Shown: in pieces, positions 8,567 to 18,789 of the stretch
Position numbering within the stretch: the first letter of the stretch is position 1
Layout: the number at the start of each line of letters is the position of its first letter
Source of the DNA: Massilia sp. KIM
Lineage (GTDB): Bacteria; Pseudomonadota; Gammaproteobacteria; Burkholderiales; Burkholderiaceae_D
Assembly: GCF_002007115.1 (NCBI RefSeq)
Contig: NZ_MVAD01000001.1
Span: 930,001 to 994,000, forward strand
Direction of reading: 5' to 3'
Length of the DNA stretch: 64,000 bases
The notes under the pieces: model-generated
Told to the model about the DNA's origin: nothing
The model's database searches: none
Seen by the model: the letters and a program-made list of their open reading frames with translations, nothing else
Made by a program: the position numbers and the translations under genes

Positions 8567-9127
8567 ATGTCCTTAGCTGACGTGAAAAAGAATGCCCAGG
8601 ACCGCATGGCCAAGTCCATCGACACCCTGAAAGCCAACCTGGCCAAAGTCCGCACCGGCCGCGCCCACGCCGGCATCCTCGATTCCGTCATGGTCGAGTA
8701 CTACGGCTCGCCGACTCCGCTGGCCCAGGTCGCCAACCTGACCCTGATCGACGCCCGCACCATCGGCGTGACCCCGTTCGAGAAGAAAATGGCCAGCACC
8801 ATCGAGAAGGCGATCCGCGACTCCGACCTCGGCCTGAACCCTTCGGCCCAGGGCGACACCATCCGCGTGCCGACCCCGCCGCTGACCGAAGAGCGCCGCA
8901 AGGAAATGGTCAAGCTGACCAAGTCGGAAGGCGAGGACGCCAAGATCGCCGTGCGTAACATCCGCCGCGACGCCAACGAAGCGCTCAAGAAAATGGTCAA
9001 GGACAAGACCGCCTCGGAAGACGAGGAGCGCCGCGCCTCGGACGAGATCCAGAAGCTGACCGACAAGTTCGTCACCGAGATCGACAAGCTGCTGGCCGAC
9101 AAAGAAAAAGACATCATGACCGTGTAA
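8567..9127 (+). CDS. frr: Ribosome recycling factor
   Basis: 186 residues, the family length. With EF-G it splits post-termination ribosomes. Hallmarks: [20 protein letters not shown] near residue 27, [16 protein letters not shown], and [16 protein letters not shown] near residue 103; the rest is the long three-helix bundle (charged, heptad-like to the C-terminus). AGGAG lies 6 bases before ATG. Confidence 0.98.
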   Translation: MSLADVKKNAQDRMAKSIDTLKANLAKVRTGRAHAGILDSVMVEYYGSPTPLAQVANLTLIDARTIGVTPFEKKMASTIEKAIRDSDLGLNPSAQGDTIRVPTPPLTEERRKEMVKLTKSEGEDAKIAVRNIRRDANEALKKMVKDKTASEDEERRASDEIQKLTDKFVTEIDKLLADKEKDIMTV

Positions 9128-9150
9128 GTCCCGGTTACCATGGCTCTGGC

Positions 9151-9183
9151 GGACCGGCCCCGGCAACTTGCCGCGGCCGGTCC
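9151..9183 (+). other. Hairpin between frr and uppS
   Basis: A perfect 9-bp stem GGACCGGCC / GGCCGGTCC (9151-9159, 9175-9183) encloses a smaller CGGCAA/TTGCCG inverted repeat. No U-tract follows, so it is more likely an RNA stability or processing hairpin than a terminator. Confidence 0.5.
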
Positions 9184-9269
9184 GTGTCCCTTATGATTGG
9201 CGATTTGTGCCACCGCTGATCGCAGCCCCGTCCCCGGACGCGCTGCCGGCAGCCCAGCTGGAAGTAAAG

Positions 9270-10019
9270 ATGTTCAAAAGTTCGACCACTGTTGTTCCCG
9301 AGACGCCGAAGGTGCCGCGCCACATCGCCATCATCATGGACGGCAACGGCCGCTGGGCGACCAAGCGCTTCCTGCCGCGCGTGGCCGGCCACGTCAAGGG
9401 CGTCGAAGCCGTGCGCGGGGTCGTCGAGCACTGCGTCGAACGCGGGGTGGAATACCTGACCCTGTTCGCCTTTTCCTCGGAAAACTGGCGCCGTCCGGCC
9501 GAGGAAGTCTCGCTGCTGATGCGCCTGTTCGTCACCGCGCTCGAGCGCGAAGTGTCGAAGATGCACGCCAATAACATCCGCCTCAAGGTGGTGGGCGACC
9601 TCAGCCGTTTCGACCCCAAGCTGCAGGAACTGATCGCCGCCGCCGAGCGCCGCACCGCCAACAACAGCCGCCTCACCGTCACCGTGTGCGCCAACTACGG
9701 CGGACGCTGGGATATCATGCAGGCAACGAGCAAGATGGTGGCGGCCCACCCGGGCGCCCAGGAATTCACCGAAGACATGCTGGCGCCCCACCTGGCGATG
9801 GCCTATGCGCCCGAGCCCGATCTCTTCATCCGCACCGGCGGGGAAGAGCGGATCTCGAACTTCCTGCTGTGGCAGCTCGCCTACTCGGAGCTCTACTTCA
9901 CCCAGACCTTCTGGCCGGATTTCACGCCGGAATCGCTGGACGAAGCGATCGCCTCCTACCAGCAGCGCGAGCGCCGCTTCGGCCAGACCGGCGAACAAGT
10001 AGCGAAGAAGACCAACTGA
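9270..10019 (+). CDS. uppS: Undecaprenyl diphosphate synthase (cis-prenyltransferase)
   Basis: 249 residues from ATG 9270, close to the E. coli length; an upstream in-frame extension to 9168 is possible but lacks conservation. Builds the C55 carrier lipid for peptidoglycan and O-antigen from FPP and IPP. Catalytic Asp24 lies in [19 protein letters not shown] follows FAFSSE near residue 70, and the C-terminal [15 protein letters not shown] binds substrate. The TGA overlaps the cdsA ATG, so the pair is translationally coupled. Confidence 0.96.
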   Translation: MFKSSTTVVPETPKVPRHIAIIMDGNGRWATKRFLPRVAGHVKGVEAVRGVVEHCVERGVEYLTLFAFSSENWRRPAEEVSLLMRLFVTALEREVSKMHANNIRLKVVGDLSRFDPKLQELIAAAERRTANNSRLTVTVCANYGGRWDIMQATSKMVAAHPGAQEFTEDMLAPHLAMAYAPEPDLFIRTGGEERISNFLLWQLAYSELYFTQTFWPDFTPESLDEAIASYQQRERRFGQTGEQVAKKTN

Positions 10020-10849
10020 TGCTGAAAACCCGGATCCTTACCGCGCTCCTCCTGCTGGCAGTCCTGCTGCCGGTGCTGTATTCCAATAATTTCACGGCGT
10101 TCGCGGTAGTGGCCTGCCTCTTCTTCGGGGCCGCGATCTGGGAATCCTTCCGCCTGTTCAACCCCGGCTCCAGGCACGCGCCCCTGATCGCGCTGTTCTG
10201 GACCGCCGCCTTCGGCTACGCCTTCTTCTACACCGCGCCGACCGCCACCACCTTCTGGTTCGCGATCAGCGTGCTGCTGTGGGTGCTGCGCTTCGCGCCC
10301 ACGCTCAAGTTCGGCCTGCCGCCCCTGGCATCGAGCACCAACACCACCCTCAGCCTGCTGTACGCGCTGTCCGTGGTCGGCTGCTTCGCCGCCATCGTGA
10401 CCCTGTTTTCGTATTCCGCCCTCTACCTGCTGTCGGTGATGGCGATCGTCTGGGTGGCCGACGTGTTCGCCTATTTCTCGGGCAAGGCCTTCGGCAAGCG
10501 CAAGCTGGCGCCCTCGATTTCCCCGGGCAAGACCTGGGAAGGGGCGATCGGCGGCTGCATCGCCGTACTGGTGCTGGCCACCGTCACCGTGCTGGTGGGT
10601 GGCGAGATCTTCGGCAACACCTTCGCGGCGCATGTGCAGGCCAGCATCGGCTGGCTCGGCATGTACGCCGTGCTCATCCTCATCGTCGCGGCCAGCGTGG
10701 TCGGCGACCTGTTCGAATCCCAGCTCAAGCGCCGCGCCGAGATGAAGGACAGCAGCAATTTGCTGCCCGGCCACGGCGGCGTGCTGGACCGGATCGACGC
10801 CCTGGTCCCGGTCCTGCCACTGGCAGCCCTGATCGGCGCCTGGCTCTAG
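10019..10849 (+). CDS. cdsA: Phosphatidate cytidylyltransferase
   Basis: 276 residues, integral inner-membrane enzyme making CDP-diacylglycerol from phosphatidate and CTP, the branch point of phospholipid synthesis. Several hydrophobic helices are visible ([18 protein letters not shown] at the start). The family signature follows [20 protein letters not shown] with [12 protein letters not shown], and near the C-terminus comes [23 protein letters not shown] overlaps the uppS stop by one base. Confidence 0.95.
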   Translation: MLKTRILTALLLLAVLLPVLYSNNFTAFAVVACLFFGAAIWESFRLFNPGSRHAPLIALFWTAAFGYAFFYTAPTATTFWFAISVLLWVLRFAPTLKFGLPPLASSTNTTLSLLYALSVVGCFAAIVTLFSYSALYLLSVMAIVWVADVFAYFSGKAFGKRKLAPSISPGKTWEGAIGGCIAVLVLATVTVLVGGEIFGNTFAAHVQASIGWLGMYAVLILIVAASVVGDLFESQLKRRAEMKDSSNLLPGHGGVLDRIDALVPVLPLAALIGAWL

Positions 10850-10862
10850 AAGGAAGCTCACC

Positions 10863-12038
10863 ATGCAACGCATCACCATCCTGGGCGCCACCGGCAGCAT
10901 CGGCGCCTCGACCCTCGACGTGCTCGCCCGCCATCCGGAGCGCTACCGCGTGTATGCGCTCTCCGCCCACGGCCGCGTCGAGGAACTGGCCGCCGCCTGC
11001 CGCGCCTACCGCCCGCAGCGCGCGGTGGTCGGCACGGCCGAGGCCGCCGCCCGGCTGGCGGCCCTGGTCGGCGATCTCGGCATCTCGGTCGAGTACGGCG
11101 AGCAGGCCCTGTGCGACATCGCCTCCAGCCCTGATACCGACACCGTGATGGCCGCCATCGTCGGCGCCGCCGGCCTGGCCCCGACCCTGGCCGCCGCCCG
11201 CGCCGGCAAGAAGGTGCTGCTGGCGAACAAGGAAGCCCTGGTCATGTCCGGCCAGCTCTTCATGGATGCGGTCAAGGAGCACAAGGCCGGCCTGCTGCCC
11301 ATCGACAGTGAGCACAATGCGATCTTCCAGTCGCTGCCCCAGCAGTATGCGCGCGCGCCTCAGGACGCCGGCGTGGCAAAGATCCTGCTGACCGCCTCGG
11401 GCGGCCCCTTCCTCAACCGCGCCGTCGAGACGCTCGGCGAGGTGACCCCGGACGAGGCCTGCAAGCACCCCAACTGGGTCATGGGCCGCAAGATCTCGGT
11501 CGACTCGGCCACCATGATGAACAAGGGCCTGGAAGTGATCGAGGCCCACTGGCTGTTCGGCGCGCCGGCCGAGCTGATCGAGGTGGTGATCCACCCGCAG
11601 AGCGTGATCCACTCGATGGTGTCCTACGTCGACGGTTCGGTGCTGGCCCAGCTCGGCAACCCCGACATGCGCACCCCGATCGCGCACGCGCTGGCCTTCC
11701 CCGAGCGCATCGATTCCGGCGTGGCCCAGCTCGACCTGACCACGATGGCCGCGCTCCAGTTCCACAAGCCGGACTTCGCGCGCTTCCCCTGCCTGGCGCT
11801 GGCCTTCGCCGCCCTGCGCGCGGGCGGCACCGCGCCGGCCCTGCTGAACGCCGCCAACGAGGTGGCGGTGGCGGCCTTCCTCGAGCGCCGCATCGGTTTC
11901 CGCGACATCGACCGGGTGATCGCCAGGGTCATGGACGCGGTGCCGCACGGCCCGGCCCCGTCGATCGAGGCGGTGCTGGAACAGGACGCGCGCGCGCGCG
12001 CCGCGGCCGACGCGGCCATCGCCGGATTGCGGGGGTAA
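10863..12038 (+). CDS. dxr: 1-deoxy-D-xylulose 5-phosphate reductoisomerase
   Basis: 391 residues; first committed step of the MEP isoprenoid pathway, NADPH- and metal-dependent. The N-terminal Rossmann motif [17 protein letters not shown] binds [15 protein letters not shown] near residue 119, the metal ligands in [14 protein letters not shown] near residue 145, and [17 protein letters not shown] near residue 207 are intact. AGGAAG precedes ATG. It supplies precursors used by the neighbouring uppS, a functional grouping common in proteobacteria. Confidence 0.97.
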   Translation: MQRITILGATGSIGASTLDVLARHPERYRVYALSAHGRVEELAAACRAYRPQRAVVGTAEAAARLAALVGDLGISVEYGEQALCDIASSPDTDTVMAAIVGAAGLAPTLAAARAGKKVLLANKEALVMSGQLFMDAVKEHKAGLLPIDSEHNAIFQSLPQQYARAPQDAGVAKILLTASGGPFLNRAVETLGEVTPDEACKHPNWVMGRKISVDSATMMNKGLEVIEAHWLFGAPAELIEVVIHPQSVIHSMVSYVDGSVLAQLGNPDMRTPIAHALAFPERIDSGVAQLDLTTMAALQFHKPDFARFPCLALAFAALRAGGTAPALLNAANEVAVAAFLERRIGFRDIDRVIARVMDAVPHGPAPSIEAVLEQDARARAAADAAIAGLRG

Positions 12039-12041
12039 ATC

Positions 12042-13379
12042 ATGAATTTCCTGACCACCGTGCTGGCCTTCCTGCTGGCCCTCGGTCCCCTGATCATCAT
12101 CCATGAGCTGGGGCATTACCTGGTCGCGCGCTGGTGCGGCGTGAAGGTGCTGCGCTTCTCGGTCGGCATGGGCCGCGTGGTCTGGTCGCGCCGCTTCGGC
12201 AAGGACCAGACCGAATGGGCGCTGTCGGCGCTGCCCCTGGGCGGCTACGTCAAGATGCTCGACAGCCGCGATCCCGAGACCGCGCCCAAGGACGAAGCGG
12301 AACTCGACCGCGAGTTCACCCGTCAAAACGTGTGGAAGCGCATCGCCATTGTGGCCGCCGGCCCGATCGCCAACTTCCTGCTGGCCATCGGCCTCATGGC
12401 CGCGCTCTTCATGCACGGGGTCGACGAGCCCTCGGCCCGCCTGCGCGCGCTGTCGGAGAGCTCGGTGGCCTATGCGGCCGGCGTGCGCGGCGGCGACACC
12501 GTGGTGGCGGTCAACGGCAACCCGGTGGCCTCCTGGTCCGACCTGCGCTGGCAGGTGCTGCACGCGGCCGTCGAAAAGAGCGAAGCGCGCATGGAGCTGC
12601 GCGGCGCCCACGGCGGCACCTATACCGCGACCATCCCGCAGGCCGAGGTCGCCAAGCTGGACGTCGAGGGCGACGTGCTGGGCAAGCTGGGCCTGGACCT
12701 GTGGCGTCCCCAGGCGCGGGTGGACAAGGTGCTGGACGGCGGGGCAGGGCAGCGCGCCGGCCTGCAGCCGGGCGACGTGGTGCTGCGCGTGGACGGCAAG
12801 ACCGTGGCCGACGGCATCGGCTTCATCGAGGCGGTGCGCGCCGCGCCCGGCCGCGTCCTGGCCATCGAGGTCCAGCGCGCCGGCGGCACCGTGCCCCTGA
12901 GCCTGACCCCGGAGCGCGACCCCAACGGGCGCGGCATGATCAAGGTCATGGTGGCCCAGGCGCCGGAGATGGTGACCATCACCTCGGGTCCCTTCGAGGC
13001 CGTCGCCAAGGGCGCCGAGCGCACCTGGGAGACCAGCGTGCTGACCCTCAAGATGATCGGCAAGATGCTGACCGGCGAAGCCTCGTGGAAGAACGTGACC
13101 GGCCCGATCACCATCGCCGACTATGCCGGCCAGACCGCGCGCATCGGCCTGGAGAGCTATCTGCAGTTCATTGCTTTTATTAGTATTAGCTTAGGAGTGA
13201 TGAATTTGTTACCAATTCCAGTTCTGGATGGGGGCCATTTACTGTATTATTCGCTGGAAGTTTTGACCGGGCGTCCCCTTCCTGCGCGAGTCGGCGAGAT
13301 CGCACAGCGCGCCGGGGTCGGCCTGCTGTTCATGCTGATGGCGCTCGCCGTCTTCAATGACCTGGTGCGGCTGTTCTAG
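12042..13379 (+). CDS. rseP: Site-2 (intramembrane) zinc protease RseP
   Basis: 445 residues. Second protease in the sigma-E envelope-stress cascade, cleaving anti-sigma factor RseA within the membrane. The zinc motif HELGH (His21, Glu22, His25) lies in the first helix; two PDZ domains occupy about residues 110-290; the third metal ligand is in NLLPIPVLDGGHLL near residue 396. Four membrane segments fit the family. It starts 3 bases after the dxr stop. Codons in 13168-13260 are oddly AT-rich for this genome (see findings). Confidence 0.96.
   Translation: MNFLTTVLAFLLALGPLIIIHELGHYLVARWCGVKVLRFSVGMGRVVWSRRFGKDQTEWALSALPLGGYVKMLDSRDPETAPKDEAELDREFTRQNVWKRIAIVAAGPIANFLLAIGLMAALFMHGVDEPSARLRALSESSVAYAAGVRGGDTVVAVNGNPVASWSDLRWQVLHAAVEKSEARMELRGAHGGTYTATIPQAEVAKLDVEGDVLGKLGLDLWRPQARVDKVLDGGAGQRAGLQPGDVVLRVDGKTVADGIGFIEAVRAAPGRVLAIEVQRAGGTVPLSLTPERDPNGRGMIKVMVAQAPEMVTITSGPFEAVAKGAERTWETSVLTLKMIGKMLTGEASWKNVTGPITIADYAGQTARIGLESYLQFIAFISISLGVMNLLPIPVLDGGHLLYYSLEVLTGRPLPARVGEIAQRAGVGLLFMLMALAVFNDLVRLF
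13168..13260 (+). other. AT-rich codon islet inside rseP
   Basis: About 93 bases encoding FIAFISISLGVMNLLPIPVLDGGHLLYYSLE use TTT, ATT, AGT, TTA, TTG and CCA where the surrounding gene uses G/C-ending codons almost everywhere. The protein here is the conserved metal-binding segment, so this is not foreign coding; it may hold an RNA or transcription signal or slow translation during membrane insertion. Confidence 0.75.
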
Positions 13380-13518
13380 CGGCGTTTCGTCCCGCAAGAA
13401 CCCACCGGCAAACTCAAGAATGCTGTTACCGCACGGTGTTCGTTGGATGCATGACGCGCCCCGCAGGCCCGCCATGCGCCCGGCATGAGCGTGCGGAGGA
13501 ATATGTATCGTTGTTCAC

Positions 13519-15879
13519 ATGACTGACCCTTTGATCCAGCCAATGAAATCACAACCAGATCGTTTTGCCCTGCCGTTCATCCGTCGCAGCATGATCGGCG
13601 CGGCCGTGCTGGCCATGTGCGCCGGGAACGCGCTGGCCGTCAACCCGTTCGTCGTCAAGGACATCCGGGTCGAAGGCATCCAGCGCACCGAAGCGGGCAC
13701 CGTGTTCAGCTACCTGCCGGTGCGCGTGGGCGAGACCTTCGACGACGGCAAGGCCACGGCGGCGATCAAGGCACTCTACGCCACCGGCTTCTTCAAGGAT
13801 ATCCGCCTGGAGGAAGAAAACGGCGTGCTGGTGGTGCTGGTCGAGGAGCGCCCGGCGATCGCCTCGGTGGACTTCACCGGCACCAAGGAATTCGAGAAGG
13901 ACATGCTGGTCAAGGCCCTGCGCGAGATCGGCGTGGGCGAGACCAAGATCTTCGACAAGGCCTCGGTCGACCGCGCCGAGCAGGAACTCAAGCGCCAGTA
14001 CCTGTCGCACGGCCTGTACGGCGTCAAGATCACCACCACCGTGACCCCGATCGAGCGCAACCGCGTGACGATCATGTTCAACGTGGACGAGGGCGAGACC
14101 GCCAAGATCAAGGGCATCAACATCGTCGGCAACAAGGCCTTCTCGGACAAGCAGCTGCGCGAGATCCTGCAGCTCTCGACCTCGGGCTGGTTCACCTGGT
14201 ACTCCAAGGCCGACCAGTACTCCAAGCAGAAGCTGACCGGCGACCTGGAAGCCATCAAGTCCTGGTACCTGAACCACGGCTATCTCGAGGCCAACGTCGA
14301 ATCGACCCAGGTCTCGATCACCCCGGACAAGAAGGACATCTACCTCACCATCAACGTCACCGAAGGCGAGAAGTACACCGTCTCGAGCGTGAAGCTTGAA
14401 GGCGAGATGTTCGGCCGCGAGGAAGAGCTCAAGCAGCTGATCCTGCTCCAGCCGGGCAAGACCTATTCGGGCGACCTGCAGGAAAACACCAACAAGCTGA
14501 TCGCCGACCGCCTCGGCACCTTCGGCTACGCCTTCGCCAACGTGACGGCCAACCCCGAGATCGACCGCGAGAAGCGCGAAGTGGCCTTCACCTTCTTCGT
14601 CGACCCGGGCAAGCGCGCCTACGTGCGCCACATGAACATCTCGGGCAACACCGTGACCCGCGACGAAGTCATCCGCCGCGAATTCCGCCAGTTCGAGAGC
14701 TCCTGGTACGACGCCAACCGCGTCAAGCTCTCGCGCGACCGCGTCGACCGCCTCGGCTACTTCAAGGAAGTCAAGGTCGAGACCCCGGAGTCGCCGGGCA
14801 CCTCGGACCAGGTCGACGTCAACATCGTGGTCGAGGAAAAGCCGACCGGTAACTTCATGATCGGCGGCGCCTTCTCGCAGGCCGAGAAGTTCACCTTCAC
14901 CGCCTCGGTCTCGCAGGCCAACTTCGCGGGTTCGGGCAACACCGTCGGCATCGAACTGAACACCAGCAAGTACAACCGCACCATCGCGTTCTCGCAGACC
15001 AATCCCTACTTCACGGACGACGGGGTCTCGCGCGCCTTCAGCCTGTACTTCCGCACCTCGCGCCCGCCAGCGCTGAACATCGGTTCGTACACGGTGCGCC
15101 AGACCGGCGGCAACATGACCTTCGGCGTGCCGTTCTCGGAGTCGGACACCGTGTACTTCGGCGCCGGCCTGGAGCGCACCCAGATCGAGACCGACGCCAC
15201 CTCGCCTTCGCTGTACCAGCTGTTCGTGGCGCAGAACGGCGGCCCGGCCAACGGCATCGGCAAGGCCAGCACCATGGCGATCCCGCTGACCGCCGCCTGG
15301 GGCCGCGACACCCGCGACAGCGCGGTGACGCCGACCCGCGGCCGCTTCCAGCGCGCCAACTTCGAAATCGACGCGATCGGCGACGCCAAGTACTACCGCT
15401 TGGTGTACGAGCAGCAGTGGTACCGTCCGCTGACCCGCTGGATGACCCTCGCGCTGCGCGGCGAATTCGACTACGGCAAGGGCATCGGCGGCAGCGCCTA
15501 CCCGGTCTTCAAGAACTTCTACGCCGGCGGCATCGGTTCGGTGCGCGGCTACGAGAGCTCCTCGCTGGGCGTGGTCGACCCGACCTACTACGACGCGATC
15601 GGCGGCTCCAAGCGCGTGATCGCCAACGCCGAGCTGCAGTTCCCCTTCCCGGGCAGCGGCACCGACCGCAGCCTGCGCTGGTTCACCTTCGTCGACGGCG
15701 GCCAGGTGTTCCAGGAGACGGCGAAGATCCGTCCGTCGGAGTTCCGCTACTCGGCCGGTATCGGCCTGTCGTGGATTTCCCCGGTGGGCCCGCTCAAGTT
15801 GAGTTATGCTAAGCCGCTGAATTCCCTGCCGGGCGACCGCCTGGAACGCTTCCAGTTCCAGATGGGCACCGGATTCTGA
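13519..15879 (+). CDS. bamA: Outer-membrane protein assembly factor BamA
   Basis: 786 residues from ATG 13519; ATG 13543 (MKSQPDRFALPFIRR) is an equally good start giving a standard signal peptide cut after NALA. Central subunit of the machine inserting beta-barrel proteins in the outer membrane. Five POTRA domains span about residues 35-435 (first VKDIRVEGIQRTEAGTVFSY), then a 16-strand Omp85 barrel with GGIGSVRGYESSSLG near residue 674 and a C-terminal Phe (FQFQMGTGF). The five-POTRA layout and length are typical. Neither start has a clear ribosome site; a short frame at 13503-13526 does. Confidence 0.96.
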   Translation: MTDPLIQPMKSQPDRFALPFIRRSMIGAAVLAMCAGNALAVNPFVVKDIRVEGIQRTEAGTVFSYLPVRVGETFDDGKATAAIKALYATGFFKDIRLEEENGVLVVLVEERPAIASVDFTGTKEFEKDMLVKALREIGVGETKIFDKASVDRAEQELKRQYLSHGLYGVKITTTVTPIERNRVTIMFNVDEGETAKIKGINIVGNKAFSDKQLREILQLSTSGWFTWYSKADQYSKQKLTGDLEAIKSWYLNHGYLEANVESTQVSITPDKKDIYLTINVTEGEKYTVSSVKLEGEMFGREEELKQLILLQPGKTYSGDLQENTNKLIADRLGTFGYAFANVTANPEIDREKREVAFTFFVDPGKRAYVRHMNISGNTVTRDEVIRREFRQFESSWYDANRVKLSRDRVDRLGYFKEVKVETPESPGTSDQVDVNIVVEEKPTGNFMIGGAFSQAEKFTFTASVSQANFAGSGNTVGIELNTSKYNRTIAFSQTNPYFTDDGVSRAFSLYFRTSRPPALNIGSYTVRQTGGNMTFGVPFSESDTVYFGAGLERTQIETDATSPSLYQLFVAQNGGPANGIGKASTMAIPLTAAWGRDTRDSAVTPTRGRFQRANFEIDAIGDAKYYRLVYEQQWYRPLTRWMTLALRGEFDYGKGIGGSAYPVFKNFYAGGIGSVRGYESSSLGVVDPTYYDAIGGSKRVIANAELQFPFPGSGTDRSLRWFTFVDGGQVFQETAKIRPSEFRYSAGIGLSWISPVGPLKLSYAKPLNSLPGDRLERFQFQMGTGF

Positions 15880-15917
15880 CGCCGGCGGGGCGACTTACCT
15901 TGGATTGCGAGAGACTT

Positions 15918-16451
15918 ATGCTGAAAACCCTGATTGCCTCGCTGCCCCGCAGCCTCGTGCTGGCCGCCCTGTGCGCGGCGCCGCTGGCGCAGGCCCAAGC
16001 CCAGGCAGGTGCGCCGCTGGGCCGCATCGGGTTCGTGTACACCGAGCGCCTGATGACCGAGTCGCGGATGGCCAAGGCCGCCGACGCCAAGCTGCAGGCC
16101 GAGTTCTCCAAGCGCCAGAAGGCGGTGGAAGAGGCGGTGGCCAAGTTCAAGCAGAGCAGCGACAAGTTCGACAGCGAAGCCGCCGGCCTGAACGACCTGG
16201 ACCGCCAGCGCCGCGGCCGCGAGCTGTACAACATGCAGAAGGACGTCGAGCGCCTGCAGCGTGAGTTCCAGGAGGACCTGCTGCAGCGTAAGAACGAGGA
16301 AAGGGCCGCGATCGCGCAGAAGGCCTACAAACTGCTCGAGCGCGTCGCCGAGCAGGAGAAGCTGGACGCTGTGCTGGCCGAGGCGGCCTGGGTGAGCCCG
16401 CGCATCGACATCACGGACAAGATCCTCAAGCTGCTCGACGCCGAGAAGTAA
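15918..16451 (+). CDS. skp: Periplasmic chaperone Skp (OmpH family)
   Basis: 177 residues from ATG 15918. Signal peptide [20 protein letters not shown] with a likely cut after AQAQA. The mature part is a long charged coiled coil (about residues 60-145) matching the tentacles of trimeric Skp, which carries unfolded outer-membrane proteins to BamA. Position between bamA and lpxD is the conserved one. The symbol is by family and context; primary sequence is poorly conserved. Confidence 0.9.
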   Translation: MLKTLIASLPRSLVLAALCAAPLAQAQAQAGAPLGRIGFVYTERLMTESRMAKAADAKLQAEFSKRQKAVEEAVAKFKQSSDKFDSEAAGLNDLDRQRRGRELYNMQKDVERLQREFQEDLLQRKNEERAAIAQKAYKLLERVAEQEKLDAVLAEAAWVSPRIDITDKILKLLDAEK

Positions 16452-16478
16452 TTTTTGACACAGATTGGAAAGACCGAG

Positions 16479-17528
16479 ATGGGCATTCGACTGGGCGATT
16501 TGGTCGAGCGCTTCGGCGGCCAGCTGGTAGGCGATCCGGACCTCGAGGTCCAGGCCATCGCCCCGCTGGACAGCGCCGGCGCTTCGCACATCAGCTTCCT
16601 CAGCAACAGCAAGCTGCGCGCACTGGCCGCGCAGAGCCAGGCGGCGGCCCTGATCCTGTCGCCGCTGGACGACCCGACCGTGGCCGCCACCTACGCAGGC
16701 GCGCGCATCGTCACCACCAACCCCTACGCCTACTTCGCGCGCACCGCGCAGTACTTCGTGTCGCTGGCGGAAACCCCGCCGGCGCCGGGCGTGCATCCGA
16801 GCGCCGTGGTGGCGCCGGGCGCGACCATCGACCCGACTGCCCACATCGGGCCGCACGTGACGGTGGAAGAGGGCGCCGTGATTGGCGCCCACGTGGTCAT
16901 CGACGCCGGCTGCTACATCGGGCGCGAGGCGGTGGTGGGCGAGCAGACCCATTTCTTCGCCAACGTCACCTTCCACGCGCGCTGCCGCATCGGCAAGCGC
17001 GGCATCGTCCATTCGGGCGCGGTGATCGGCGGCGACGGCTTCGGCTTCGCGGTCGAGGCCGGGGCCTACATCAAGATTCCGCAGACCGGCGGCGTGCAGA
17101 TCGGCGACGACGTCGACATCGGCGCCAACACCACCATCGACCGCGGCGCGCTGGCCGACACCATCATCGAGGACGGGGTCAAGCTCGACAACCAGATCCA
17201 GATCGGCCACAACTGCCACATCGGCGCCCATACCGCGATGGCGGGCTGCGTCGGCGTGGCCGGCAGCGCCAAGATCGGCAAGCACTGCACCTTCGGCGGG
17301 GCCGCCATGGTGCTGGGCCACCTGGAAATCGGGGACAACGTCCACATCTCCTCGGGCAGCATGGTCTCGCGCTCGGTGCTCGAGCCCGGCCAGTACACCG
17401 GTTTCTACCCCCTGGCCAAGAACGCCGAGTGGGAACGCAGCGCGGCCATCGTGCGCAACCTGGCCTCGATGCGCGAGAAGATCCGCACCCTCGAAAAAAC
17501 CATCAAAGCTCTGACAGAACAAAAATGA
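16479..17528 (+). CDS. lpxD: UDP-3-O-acyl-glucosamine N-acyltransferase
   Basis: 349 residues from ATG 16479, chosen because GGAAAG lies 6 bases upstream; a TTG at 16455 would add eight unconserved residues. Third step of lipid A synthesis: adds the second hydroxyacyl chain. The N-terminal uridine-binding domain ([15 protein letters not shown]) precedes a left-handed beta-helix of hexapeptide repeats; the catalytic His is in [15 protein letters not shown] near residue 246. The last bases ATGA overlap the fabZ start. Confidence 0.96.
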   Translation: MGIRLGDLVERFGGQLVGDPDLEVQAIAPLDSAGASHISFLSNSKLRALAAQSQAAALILSPLDDPTVAATYAGARIVTTNPYAYFARTAQYFVSLAETPPAPGVHPSAVVAPGATIDPTAHIGPHVTVEEGAVIGAHVVIDAGCYIGREAVVGEQTHFFANVTFHARCRIGKRGIVHSGAVIGGDGFGFAVEAGAYIKIPQTGGVQIGDDVDIGANTTIDRGALADTIIEDGVKLDNQIQIGHNCHIGAHTAMAGCVGVAGSAKIGKHCTFGGAAMVLGHLEIGDNVHISSGSMVSRSVLEPGQYTGFYPLAKNAEWERSAAIVRNLASMREKIRTLEKTIKALTEQK

Positions 17529-18001
17529 CGACCCAAGACAACAACAAGACCCTCTGCATCAACCAGATCAAGGAATACCTGCCGCACCGCTACCCGCTGC
17601 TGCTGGTGGACCGCGTGGTCGACTACGAGCTGGGCAAGACCATCACCGCCATCAAGAACGTGACCGTCAACGAGGAATTCTTTAACGGCCACTTCCCGCA
17701 CAAGCCGGTGATGCCGGGCGTCCTGATGATCGAAGCGCTGGCCCAGACCGCGGCCATCCTGTCCTTCATGACCATGAACGTCAAGCCGGACGAGAATTCG
17801 GTGGTCTACTTCGTGGGCATCGACAACGCGCGCTTCAAGCGTCCGGTCGAGCCGGGCGACCAGCTCAAGATGGACGTCGAGATCCTGCGCACCTCGCGCG
17901 GCATCTGGAAGTACAAGGCGGTGGCGAGCGTCGACGGCAAGGTCGCCGTCGAGGCGGAACTGATGTGCACCATCCGCGCGAACGAGACTGCGGGGCAGTG
18001 A
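17525..18001 (+). CDS. fabZ: (3R)-hydroxyacyl-ACP dehydratase FabZ
   Basis: 158 residues, hot-dog fold. Dehydrates hydroxyacyl-ACP in fatty-acid elongation and competes with LpxA/LpxD for hydroxymyristoyl-ACP, which is why it sits in this operon. Catalytic His56 and Glu70 are in [33 protein letters not shown] opens the fold. Start overlaps lpxD by 4 bases and the stop overlaps lpxA by one, indicating coupled translation. Confidence 0.97.
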   Translation: MTTQDNNKTLCINQIKEYLPHRYPLLLVDRVVDYELGKTITAIKNVTVNEEFFNGHFPHKPVMPGVLMIEALAQTAAILSFMTMNVKPDENSVVYFVGIDNARFKRPVEPGDQLKMDVEILRTSRGIWKYKAVASVDGKVAVEAELMCTIRANETAGQ

Positions 18002-18789
18002 TGAGCAAGATTCACCCCAGCGCGATCGTCGACCCCAAGGCCGAGCTGGACAGCTCGGTCGAGGTCGGCCCGTATTCGGTCATCGGCCCGCACGTGCGCA
18101 TCGGCGCGGGCACGGTGGTGGGGCCGCACGTGGTCATCGAAGGCCACACGACGATCGGCAAGGACAACAAGTTCTTCCAGTTTTGCTCGATCGGCGGCGC
18201 GCCCCAGGACAAGAAGTGGAAGGGCGAGCCGACCCGCCTCGAGATCGGCGACGGCAACACCGTGCGCGAGTTCGTGACCATGAACCTGGGCACGGTCCAG
18301 GACGAGGGCGTGACCCGGCTGGGCAACGACAACTGGATCTCGGCCTACGTGCACCTTGCCCATGACTGCCAGGTGGGCAGCCACACCATCTTCTCGAACA
18401 ACGCCCAGCTCGCGGGCCACGTTGTGGTGGGCGACCACGCCATCCTGTCGGGCTACTGCGGCGTGCACCAGTTCTGCAAGATCGGCGAGCACGCTTTCGT
18501 CGGCATGTACACCAGCCTGACCCAGGACGTGCCGCCCTTCGTGCTGGTCTCGGGCAATCCGGCCGGCGCGCGCGGCGTCAACATCGAAGGCCTCAAGCGC
18601 CGCGGCTTCAGCCGCGAGCAGATCGACGGCATCCGCAGCGCCTACAAGCTGATCTACCGTTCCAACCTGACCCTGGAAGAAGCCAAGGCCGCGCTGCAGG
18701 AAGAAGAAGCGCGCCTGCCGGCCGCCGCCAAGGACATCCGCGCCATGCGCGACTTCCTCGGCATCGCCAGCCGTGGCATCGTCCGCTAA
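18001..18789 (+). CDS. lpxA: UDP-GlcNAc O-acyltransferase
   Basis: 262 residues, exactly the E. coli length. First step of lipid A synthesis, 3-O-acylation of UDP-GlcNAc. Left-handed beta-helix built of hexapeptide repeats from residue 5 (IHPSAIVDPKAELDSSV); the catalytic His is in VHLAHDCQVGSH near residue 122; the helical C-terminal domain begins around GLKRRGFSREQIDGI. ATG overlaps the fabZ stop. Confidence 0.97.
   Translation: MSKIHPSAIVDPKAELDSSVEVGPYSVIGPHVRIGAGTVVGPHVVIEGHTTIGKDNKFFQFCSIGGAPQDKKWKGEPTRLEIGDGNTVREFVTMNLGTVQDEGVTRLGNDNWISAYVHLAHDCQVGSHTIFSNNAQLAGHVVVGDHAILSGYCGVHQFCKIGEHAFVGMYTSLTQDVPPFVLVSGNPAGARGVNIEGLKRRGFSREQIDGIRSAYKLIYRSNLTLEEAKAALQEEEARLPAAAKDIRAMRDFLGIASRGIVR

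Noticed and set aside
13206-13250. Sigma-70 promoter within the rseP AT-rich islet
   Set aside because: TATTAT at 13245-13250 has no acceptable -35 at 16-18 bases; kept only as an islet of unknown purpose.
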